Part shown: one piece after another, positions 7,850 to 13,124 of the stretch
How the letters are laid out: each line of letters opens with the position of its first letter
How positions within the stretch are numbered: the first letter of the stretch is position 1
Assembly: GCA_031259875.1 (NCBI GenBank)
Contig: JAIRKW010000050.1
Span: 1 to 13,124 of the forward strand
Length of the DNA stretch: 13,124 nucleotides
Direction of reading: 5' to 3'
Origin: Campylobacteraceae bacterium
Lineage (GTDB): Bacteria > Campylobacterota > Campylobacteria > Campylobacterales > Campylobacteraceae
Notes under the pieces: generated by a model
Databases searched by the model: none
What the model saw: only the letters and a program-made list of their open reading frames with translations
Told to the model about the DNA's origin: nothing
Made by a program: the position numbers and the translations under genes

Positions 7850-8260
7850 TTGTAGACTCTAATGCTTATTTTTATGGATGGTATTGTACTATGTCCGCGC
7901 TTAAGAAATTTTGCGGATTGATTTTTGGCGGCAAACAGATACTGTTTTAAACTGCAGCTAAATTTTTTTGTATCTTTCAAAAGCAAATCAAAATATAAAT
8001 CGCCGCAAAATAAGACATACTTTCATTATGCTGCGAAAGTGTTTGCATTGTCTTTATGCGAAGTGCCACATTTTGGCAGCTTAAAGTTTGTATTTCTTGG
8101 AGTAAGTTTATCAATACGTCAAATAAGCTCTTTAATCCGAGTATTGCATGGCGTAAAATCTTATCCACAACAACGAACATCAAGGAACGCCTTAAAGCTT
8201 GCTTGAGATTGAACAAAGCGCTTGATGGAACGGCTTCAACATTACCAGAGGAAGATACTT
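7850..8260. other. Region without a supported gene upstream of dnaE
   Basis: Apart from the putative dnaE promoter, I see no convincing gene. Overlapping open frames occur on both strands (about 7925-8206 and 8056-8367 on plus, 7977-8282 on minus), but none has a good ribosome binding site, a recognisable motif, or exclusive claim to the region. A perfect TTATCCACA (8161-8169) is present as a single copy. Confidence 0.5.
7883..7888 (-). promoter_or_regulatory. Probable -10 element for dnaE
   Basis: On the minus strand TACAAT (7888-7883) lies 33 bases before the dnaE ATG, giving a leader of roughly 25 bases. No convincing -35 is seen. The call rests on position and the single hexamer. Confidence 0.4.
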
Positions 8261-8512
8261 GTGAGCAAGACAATATCGACACTATTTATATGTCTATTTC
8301 TGGTATTGGGCAATGCAAATCTTTATGCACAGACAGCTTCAAAAACAAATATTTGCAATACCAATGAAGTTGTAATTGTATTTTTTAATGGGATTAAGAA
8401 TACATATGTGGATGCACTTTGCGAAACGAAAAATAATCCTCCATATAACATGCTTTATGTATTGGTCTCTAAGGATAACAGTGCAAATCAGTATAGCGTG
8501 TCACTGCAGTAA
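8261..8512 (+). CDS. Short secreted protein, probably a truncated gene
   Basis: A GTG start at 8261, preceded by AGAGGA (8247-8252), opens an 83-residue product. It has a clean Sec signal peptide: MSKT, then a hydrophobic core about 7-17, then a likely cleavage after NLYA (residues 20-23). The mature part of about 60 residues contains VVIVFFNGIKNTYVDA. This resembles the first strand and N-G loop at the start of some alpha/beta-hydrolase-like secreted proteins, which are several times longer. There the match would be only the N-terminal end, so I infer a gene cut short by a deletion or stop. No continuation is found in the other frames downstream. It is flanked by gene-poor DNA on both sides. 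An intact small exported protein is the alternative. Confidence 0.5.
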   Translation: MSKTISTLFICLFLVLGNANLYAQTASKTNICNTNEVVIVFFNGIKNTYVDALCETKNNPPYNMLYVLVSKDNSANQYSVSLQ

Positions 8513-8539
8513 AATTTATATTCGGCACAGGTATATGCA

Positions 8540-8560
8540 GCTTAAAACTCTTTTTTGAGC
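8540..8560 (+). terminator. Weak hairpin after the short secreted-protein gene
   Basis: GCTTAAAA (8540-8547) pairs with TTTTGAGC (8553-8560), with one G-T pair, around a five-base loop. It starts 28 bases after the stop codon. It is AT-rich and lacks a following T run, so terminator function is doubtful. Confidence 0.25.
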
Positions 8561-8730
8561 ATTTATCCGCAAAAACAAATTTATCATTATTAATGCTGAA
8601 TGCCTTGCAATAGCATTTTGTGAAATTTTAAATATCTCTCATAAGTGCAGGGAAAGTTTTATTATCTCCTTTAAATTTGCTTCTTTAAAGAACTTGCAAT
8701 TTCAAACTAAATCCAAATTATTAACATTTC

Positions 8731-8766
8731 GCACAGCTAAAGCCGTGCTCTGCCAGCAATGACATT
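8731..8766. repeat. Single hairpin element related to the left-hand repeat cluster
   Basis: GCACAGC (8731-8737) and GCCGTGC (8742-8748) pair with one mismatch around a TAAA loop. The element then runs on to AGCAATGACA (8756-8765), the same right-hand end that marks the repeats at 364-607. The left half differs from those copies, so this is a variant or a partial copy. Confidence 0.45.
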
Positions 8767-9122
8767 TTAATTCTTTTTGCTCCTCTTATGCAGACTAGCT
8801 TAGCTTCACTTTATTCTGTCTTGTAATATTTTCATCAAAGTAAGAGATAAATTAATTATCCCCGCATATGTAAAATAAATCATCTTTCAAATTAGAATTG
8901 ATGGCTTATATCCCAACAAAGCGCCTATCCACTGCTATTTCATACCATGAAGGTATTTTAACAAGTATTTTATCGCAGCTTATATTATACGAGAAAAAAT
9001 AGAAGCTGCACTCAAATCAACTTGTTATGACCGCAAATAAGTATCAGTTTCATTGTTTCATAAATTTTATGTATATTTTTCACAAAATATTAAAAAATTT
9101 TACCAAAAATAGCTATTCAATA

Positions 9123-9151
9123 TTGACAAAAAATTAATATTACCGTAAAAT
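9123..9151 (+). promoter_or_regulatory. Consensus-like promoter of the small membrane protein gene
   Basis: A perfect TTGACA (9123-9128) and TAAAAT (9146-9151) are separated by 17 bases. The expected start of transcription is near 9158, about 25 bases before the ATG, with a strong AAGGAGAAG ribosome binding site between them. Well-formed signals on both levels suggest good expression. Confidence 0.75.
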
Positions 9152-9182
9152 AATGTTTTATTTTTAATGGTAAGGAGAAGTT

Positions 9183-9641
9183 ATGGCTGGTTGCAGTTGT
9201 GGCGCTGATAACAAAAATGCAGCGAAAAAGATTGTGGGATTGCTTTTATGCACCAAAACACATCAATGTTTCATTACTTATATCGTTGAAAAAGCATTGC
9301 CGATACTATTTTGGCTTGGAATCATCGGAAGCTTGATAGTAGCTTTCAAAGCAGCTGATGCTGTTTCACATTTTGGCGGTGTTATCAGCACAATACTAAC
9401 CTTTTTTGTTGTTTTGATAGCTGATATCATCCTTATATTTCTTGCTTTTTATGTGTTATATCTTTTAAAAGCAATAAAAGATGGTCTAAAAAACAAAGAT
9501 AAATGCGACTGCAACGATAATGCAGAGTCTGAAAAAGAAGACACAAAAGCAAATGTTGAGCTAAAAACAGAGCCTAAAAAAGAAGATAAACCTGAACCGA
9601 AAAAACGCGGCAGAAAACCTTCGATAAAACCAACAGCTTAA
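9183..9641 (+). CDS. Small two-helix membrane protein with basic KRGRKP tail
   Basis: This 152-residue protein is not one I can name. Residues 1-37 are polar, with a Cys-x-Cys pair (Cys4, Cys6) and Cys23 and Cys29. Two hydrophobic segments follow (about 39-56 and 68-95). The C-terminal 55 residues are highly charged, open with a second Cys-x-Cys (Cys108, Cys110), and pass through Lys/Glu-rich sequence to KKRGRKPSIKP. With two membrane spans both ends should lie on the same side, probably the cytoplasm. The membrane part loosely recalls DUF4282 proteins in spacing, which I cannot verify. The KRGRKP core resembles AT-hook DNA-binding tails. The start is clear from AAGGAGAAG, and the gene stands alone between its own promoter and terminator. 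Confidence 0.8.
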   Translation: MAGCSCGADNKNAAKKIVGLLLCTKTHQCFITYIVEKALPILFWLGIIGSLIVAFKAADAVSHFGGVISTILTFFVVLIADIILIFLAFYVLYLLKAIKDGLKNKDKCDCNDNAESEKEDTKANVELKTEPKKEDKPEPKKRGRKPSIKPTA

Positions 9642-9655
9642 GAAAAGTTTATCCG

Positions 9656-9693
9656 CCCCGTTTTAACTTCCTATCTATTAAAACGGGGTTTTT
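9656..9693 (+). terminator. Intrinsic terminator after the small membrane protein gene
   Basis: CCCCGTTTTAA (9656-9666) and TTAAAACGGGG (9678-9688) form a perfect 11-bp stem with an 11-base loop, followed by TTTTT (9689-9693). The hairpin begins 15 bases after the stop codon. It separates this gene from the pyrB operon. Confidence 0.9.
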
Positions 9694-9756
9694 AAGTAGT
9701 AAAATACTGTATATCATTACATGCGTATCGATATAAAATAAAAAACAGTCTTCATA

Positions 9757-9765
9757 TGTTACAAT
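9757..9765 (+). promoter_or_regulatory. Extended -10 promoter of the pyrB operon
   Basis: TGTTACAAT is an extended -10 (TGnTATAAT with one mismatch). There is no clear -35. The start of transcription would be near 9772, giving a leader of about 20 bases that carries AAGGAGAG (9783-9790) just before the TTG start. The leader is too short for a pyrimidine attenuator. Confidence 0.55.
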
Positions 9766-9793
9766 CCCTCCACTAAAAATAAAAGGAGAGCAT

Positions 9794-10672
9794 TTGCGTC
9801 ACCTTATAGATACTACCGACTTTTCCACAGGCGAAATTGACGAACTCATAAAACGCGCGGATAAATTTTTAAAAAATCCGCCAAGCGATATTTTGAAAAA
9901 TAGAAAAATCATCACAATCTTTTTTGAAAATTCTACAAGAACAAGAAGCAGTTTTGAAATCGCAGCAAAAAATTTAGGCTGTAATGTAGTAAGTCTCGAC
10001 GTTTCAAGAAGCTCGTCAAGCAAAGGCGAAACACTCTTTGATACCGCGGCAAATCTTGACGCCATGGAACCTGACGCTATAGTCGTGCGCCACAAAAATG
10101 CCGGCGTACCCAATATCCTCTCACGTTATGTCCACTGCCCTATAGTAAACGGCGGAGACGGCTCTCACGCACACCCGACACAAGCACTTTTAGACTTGTT
10201 CACACTCAAAAAGCATTTTGGCAATATTGAAGGTAAAACTATAGCTATTGTCGGTGATATAAAAAATTCCCGCGTTGCAAACTCGAATATAGAACTTCTA
10301 GGGCGTTTTGGTATGAAGATAGTTTTAGCCGCACCACCTCATTTTATGCCCGATATTGATATGCCAAAATATACCAATCTTAAAGAGGCGATAGAAAAAA
10401 CTGACGCCATAATGAGCCTTAGAACACAAACAGAACGGCATACAAATCAAATATACGCTTCACTGAAAGATTATGCAAATGATTTTTGTATCACCAAAGA
10501 ACTTTTAAAAGGGCGTGATATTATCGTGCTGCATCCAGGACCTGTACATAGAAATGTGGATATAGATGATGAGATGATGAGAGACAAAAGGTGTAAAGTA
10601 TTGGAGCAGGTCAAAAATGGTGTAGCAATACGAATGGCTGTTTTGGAAAAACTTATTAAAGGCGCAGCGTGA
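9794..10672 (+). CDS. pyrB: Aspartate carbamoyltransferase catalytic subunit
   Basis: This 292-residue enzyme joins carbamoyl phosphate and aspartate to form carbamoyl aspartate, the committed step of pyrimidine synthesis. Its carbamoyl phosphate site is complete: STRTR (47-51), SSKGET with Lys77 (75-80), RHKNAGVPN (99-107) and HPTQALLDL (127-135). Aspartate-binding Arg160 (SRVANS) and Arg210 (SLRTQ) and the HPGPVHRNVDID loop (247-258) are present. Length is slightly short of the usual 300-310. The start is TTG, set by AAGGAGAG with ideal spacing. No regulatory subunit gene (pyrI) is next to it, so the enzyme is probably the unregulated trimer type or is otherwise assembled. The TGA stop overlaps the GTG start of pepF by four bases. 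Confidence 0.96.
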   Translation: MRHLIDTTDFSTGEIDELIKRADKFLKNPPSDILKNRKIITIFFENSTRTRSSFEIAAKNLGCNVVSLDVSRSSSSKGETLFDTAANLDAMEPDAIVVRHKNAGVPNILSRYVHCPIVNGGDGSHAHPTQALLDLFTLKKHFGNIEGKTIAIVGDIKNSRVANSNIELLGRFGMKIVLAAPPHFMPDIDMPKYTNLKEAIEKTDAIMSLRTQTERHTNQIYASLKDYANDFCITKELLKGRDIIVLHPGPVHRNVDIDDEMMRDKRCKVLEQVKNGVAIRMAVLEKLIKGAA

Positions 10673-12390
10673 GCAGTACCGTTTGGGATTTGACACCGCT
10701 TTTTGAAAACGAAGATGCGCTGACAGAAGCGTTAAAAACAGCTTCATCGAATGCTCTTTCTTTTGAAAAAAAATATAAAAATAGACTAAAAACACTCACT
10801 CTAAACGAATTTAATGAGTGTGTAAAAGAGTATGAGAGTATTTCTCAAAGCTTAGCGCGTGCGATGACTTATGCTTATTTAAAATTCGCACAAAACAGCG
10901 ATGAAGGCTCATTTTTAGCAAAAATTACAAATACTTCTAAAGAGGCGGAAAAATATCTGCTGTTTTTTGAACTTGAATTTAACCGCTTAGATAAAAAAAC
11001 ACAAGATAGTTTCATAAAAAACGCTGAGGTATATGACTTTTATCTAAAATCTTTAAAAAAAGAGAAACCACATCAGTTGAACCTTGGCATTGAACAAGTT
11101 TTGCTCAAAAAAGAGCAAGTCGGCGCAAGCGCATTTTGCCGCTTATTTGACGAACATTTTTCAAATATGAAATTTAATTTTGAGGGCAAAAAAATATCCG
11201 AAGGCGAGATATTAAGCTTTTTGTATAGTGCCGACAGAAACAAACGTAAATCTGCCGCCGATGTTTTCACGAAAGAGCTTAAAAAACATCAACCGCTTTT
11301 AGGGTATATCTTTAATATGATAAAAAGCGATTTGAAAATTGAGTGTGTTATTAGAAATTACAAAACCCCTGAAGAGCCGCGCCACAAAGACAATAAAATC
11401 TCTCAAAAAAGCGTTGACGCACTTATTCGGGCAACAGAAGAGAGCTTTAATATTGCCCACCAGTATTATGAGAAGAAAAGAGAACTTTTAGGATTCGAAA
11501 CACTTTATGATTACGACAGATATGCGCCGCTTGAGAAAGATGATACGCCTTTTAGCTATGAAAAATCACGCACAATAGTCCTCAAGACACTCAAAAATTT
11601 CTCAACAACTTTTTATGAAATAGCTCAAAAAGCCTTTAATGAAGGATGGATAGATGTTTATCCTAAATCAAAAAAGAGCGGAGGTGCTTTTTCGCATCCT
11701 GCTACTGTTGATACGCATCCGTATCTGCTTTTAAACTACACAAATCAAAGACGTGATTTATTTACGCTGGCACACGAAATGGGACACGCCATACATCAAT
11801 ATTTGTCACGCAAGGTTGGTTATCTCTCAAGTGACACACCGCTTACCACAGCTGAAACCGCCTCTGTATTTTGCGAAATGTTAGTATTTGATGAAATGAA
11901 AAAAAACGCGGATTTAAAAACAAAAAGAGCGATATTATCATCAAAAATAGAGGATATTTTTGCTACTTTATACCGACAGATAAACTTTACTACATTTGAG
12001 CGGGCAGTACATGCAAAAGATGATGAGTTAAGCCTCAAAGAGTTCAATCAGTTATGGTTAAGTCAAAGCTCAAAAATGTTTGGACATAGCGTCAAACTCA
12101 CACCAAATTATAAAATTTGGTGGAGTTATATCTCACACTTTATTCATGCGCCGTTTTACTGCTATGCATATGCGTATGCACAACTGCTGGTTTTGGCACT
12201 ATTCGGACTATACAAAAGCGGAAAAACAACAGATTTTACGCAAAAATATATAGAATTCTTAGCCCTAGGCGGCAGCAAAAGCCCCAAAGAGATGGTGGCT
12301 GCTTTTGGCTTTGATATTGAAGATGAGAAATTTTGGCGTATAGGTCTTGATGAAGTTAAAAAAATGGTGGATGAATTTAAGGAGTTATGA
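10669..12390 (+). CDS. pepF: Oligoendopeptidase F family zinc metallopeptidase (M3)
   Basis: This 573-residue cytoplasmic peptidase, which has no signal peptide, belongs to the M3B family and should cut short peptides into smaller pieces. The zinc site reads LAHEMGHAIHQYL, with His369 and His373 as ligands, Glu370 as the base, and Glu396 (TTAETASVF, 23 residues on) as the probable third ligand. The helical N-terminal half is typical of the family. YDYDRYAPL (280-288) and the C-terminal SHFIHAPFYCYAYAYAQL (489-506 region), which supplies substrate-binding His and Tyr residues, are also characteristic. Length is normal. It starts with GTG inside the pyrB stop (GTGA), so translation is coupled to pyrB, and it ends overlapping the start of the next gene. 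Why it sits with pyrB is not obvious; amino acid recycling is a guess. Confidence 0.93.
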   Translation: MSSTVWDLTPLFENEDALTEALKTASSNALSFEKKYKNRLKTLTLNEFNECVKEYESISQSLARAMTYAYLKFAQNSDEGSFLAKITNTSKEAEKYLLFFELEFNRLDKKTQDSFIKNAEVYDFYLKSLKKEKPHQLNLGIEQVLLKKEQVGASAFCRLFDEHFSNMKFNFEGKKISEGEILSFLYSADRNKRKSAADVFTKELKKHQPLLGYIFNMIKSDLKIECVIRNYKTPEEPRHKDNKISQKSVDALIRATEESFNIAHQYYEKKRELLGFETLYDYDRYAPLEKDDTPFSYEKSRTIVLKTLKNFSTTFYEIAQKAFNEGWIDVYPKSKKSGGAFSHPATVDTHPYLLLNYTNQRRDLFTLAHEMGHAIHQYLSRKVGYLSSDTPLTTAETASVFCEMLVFDEMKKNADLKTKRAILSSKIEDIFATLYRQINFTTFERAVHAKDDELSLKEFNQLWLSQSSKMFGHSVKLTPNYKIWWSYISHFIHAPFYCYAYAYAQLLVLALFGLYKSGKTTDFTQKYIEFLALGGSKSPKEMVAAFGFDIEDEKFWRIGLDEVKKMVDEFKEL

Positions 12391-12860
12391 TGGAGCTGCA
12401 TGATTTTTTGGAAGAGAAAGAGTTTGTGGAAATCGCACACAACGCACTTTTAAAAATACTTTCACTGCTTTTCAGAAAAGAGATACCGTTTTCTGTTTTA
12501 GCAAATATCAAAAGAGTTAGTTTTAATCCACCTCTGCCCGAAACCATCACAAAACGGTTTCAGCCTGCTACTCTTTTTGCACTTGAAGGATATACATTAT
12601 CTTCCGCAAAGATAGAAGACGGTATTTTTACATTTGAGGCTGGTTTTGGAGAAAGCAATATAGGCTCAATCGTCAGTATGCCTATAGGAGCGATATTGCA
12701 TCTATCTGTAGACAATACGCCGCTTTTTTTGAATATGTCCGTAGATACCGTACCAAGCAAAGAGCCGACAAAAAAAGCAGAGTCAAAAAACGATAAATCA
12801 AAACGCTCTTTAGAGGCATTTTTAAATAATCCTGAAAACAAAAATTTGTTTAAAAAGTAG
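12390..12860 (+). CDS. Conserved-looking small protein, possible SspB-like fold
   Basis: This 156-residue soluble protein has no family name I am sure of. An N-terminal helical part (about 4-40) is followed by a beta-rich part with FNPPLP, FEAGFG (82-87) and VSMPIGAIL (95-103), then a charged flexible linker (about 121-140) and a short end segment SLEAFLNN...LFKK. The order, a strand with F-x-A-x-F-G, then a P-hydrophobic helix start, then a linker with a terminal peptide, recalls SspB, the adaptor that hands tagged proteins to ClpXP. This is inference from pattern only. Two consecutive ATGs are possible; AAGGAG (12379-12384) lies five bases before the second, which I chose, and only two before the first (12387). 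It overlaps the pepF stop, so it belongs to the pyrB-pepF operon. Confidence 0.7.
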   Translation: MELHDFLEEKEFVEIAHNALLKILSLLFRKEIPFSVLANIKRVSFNPPLPETITKRFQPATLFALEGYTLSSAKIEDGIFTFEAGFGESNIGSIVSMPIGAILHLSVDNTPLFLNMSVDTVPSKEPTKKAESKNDKSKRSLEAFLNNPENKNLFKK

Positions 12861-12867
12861 CTTTTTT
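12852..12867 (+). terminator. Possible weak terminator at the end of the pyrB operon
   Basis: AAAAAG and CTTTTT form a six-pair stem with the TAG stop codon as the loop, and the T run is part of the stem. It is AT-rich and weak. No better terminator is seen before 12930. Confidence 0.25.
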
Positions 12868-12926
12868 AGTTAAAACGTTTTATTTATACGCAAAATTTTT
12901 CTATTTGCCAGACTAACACCAAAATA

Positions 12927-13028
12927 TTAAGCGAGTATAATCAACAATACTGCCGGCATAATTTTTATATAGCGATAATTTTTAAACCATGCCGACAACA
13001 CCACGCCTCCTCCTACCCAAATCCCACC
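12927..13028 (-). pseudogene. 3' fragment of a membrane-protein gene
   Basis: The minus strand carries a 33-codon open stretch, ending in TAA at 12929-12927, directly preceded by an in-frame TAA (13031-13029). The product is glycine-rich and hydrophobic: GGIWVGGGVVLSAWFKNY, then a basic patch, then a second hydrophobic run PAVLLIILA. It reads like the last two segments of a transporter or other integral membrane protein. There is no in-frame ATG near its 5' end. A GGAGGAGG run just before GTG codons within it could serve as a ribosome binding site for a 25-residue peptide. I favour a leftover of a deleted gene. The family is not recognised. Confidence 0.4.
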
Positions 13029-13075
13029 TTAAATAAAAAATAAAATTAAATGCTATAAACAATAAATTCTTATAG

Positions 13076-13124
13076 TATAATTGTGAAATTTTTTGATTTA
13101 AAAGATAAAACTATCAGGAGTATA
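13076..13124 (+). promoter_or_regulatory. Promoter and ribosome binding site of a gene beyond the right edge
   Basis: A perfect TATAAT (13076-13081) is followed 34 bases later by AGGAG (13116-13120), four bases before the window ends. The spacing fits a short leader, so a plus-strand gene most likely starts within a few bases of the edge. No clear -35 is visible. Confidence 0.6.

Larger units (their letters stand above)
8513..9122. other. AT-rich region without a gene
   Basis: No coding frame with a ribosome binding site or recognisable protein is seen on either strand over about 600 bases. It holds one weak hairpin (8540-8560) and one palindromic repeat-like hairpin (8731-8748) ending in AGCAATGACA. 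No tRNA cloverleaf is apparent. Confidence 0.5.

Noticed and set aside
8161..8169. A perfect DnaA-box-like TTATCCACA, near the dnaE gene
   Set aside because: It is a single copy. No cluster of boxes, no AT-rich unwinding element next to it and no dnaA or dnaN gene nearby. One such nine-mer in a window this size is not surprising.
7925..8367. Overlapping open frames on both strands upstream of the short secreted-protein gene
   Set aside because: None has a good ribosome binding site or recognisable motif, and frames on both strands compete for the same bases, which is typical of non-coding or decayed DNA.
8905..8990. A minus-strand stretch reading KILVKIPSWYEIAV, similar to the start of heptosyltransferases
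   Set aside because: It is under 40 codons between stops, has no start codon or ribosome binding site, and the likeness covers too few residues to claim a remnant.

Overview
This window looks like a chromosomal stretch of a low-GC member of the Campylobacterota, most like Sulfurimonas and its relatives. The evidence is the compact AT-rich coding style, the frequent TTG and GTG starts, a stand-alone DUF234 protein, a DnaE with an intact-looking PHP domain, and a pyrB-pepF gene pair. This placement comes from family recognition and gene style, not from a database search.

Layout from left to right. Positions 1-188 (-) hold the first 62 codons of a lipoprotein that runs off the left edge. Positions 189-1193 have no intact gene: there is a cluster of degenerate palindromic repeats (about 364-607), the decayed 3' end of a secreted-protein-like gene (716-907, -), and a perfect 28-bp palindrome between direct repeats. 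Next comes the two-gene trp operon trpE-trpG on the minus strand, with a near-consensus promoter and a very short leader. A stand-alone DUF234 nuclease-like gene is divergent from it, and its 3' end overlaps tail to tail with dnaE (-). Positions 7850-9182 are mostly gene-poor and hold a short, probably truncated secreted-protein gene (8261-8512). A small two-helix membrane protein with a basic KRGRKP tail follows, with its own consensus promoter and a strong terminator. Then comes a tightly packed plus-strand operon: pyrB, pepF and a small protein that may have an SspB-like fold. The right edge holds a fragment of a membrane-protein gene (-), then a promoter and ribosome binding site for a gene that starts just outside.

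How the genes work together. trpE and trpG make the two subunits of anthranilate synthase. pyrB commits aspartate to pyrimidine synthesis; pepF degrades oligopeptides, and the third gene of that operon might be a proteolysis adaptor. dnaE is the replicative polymerase. Most of the window is ordinary housekeeping. The items most worth a second look are the SspB-like protein, the membrane protein with the DNA-binding-like tail, the DUF234 gene overlapping dnaE, and the two decayed intergenic regions. I see no CRISPR array, rRNA, tRNA, prophage, intact transposon or multi-gene defence system.
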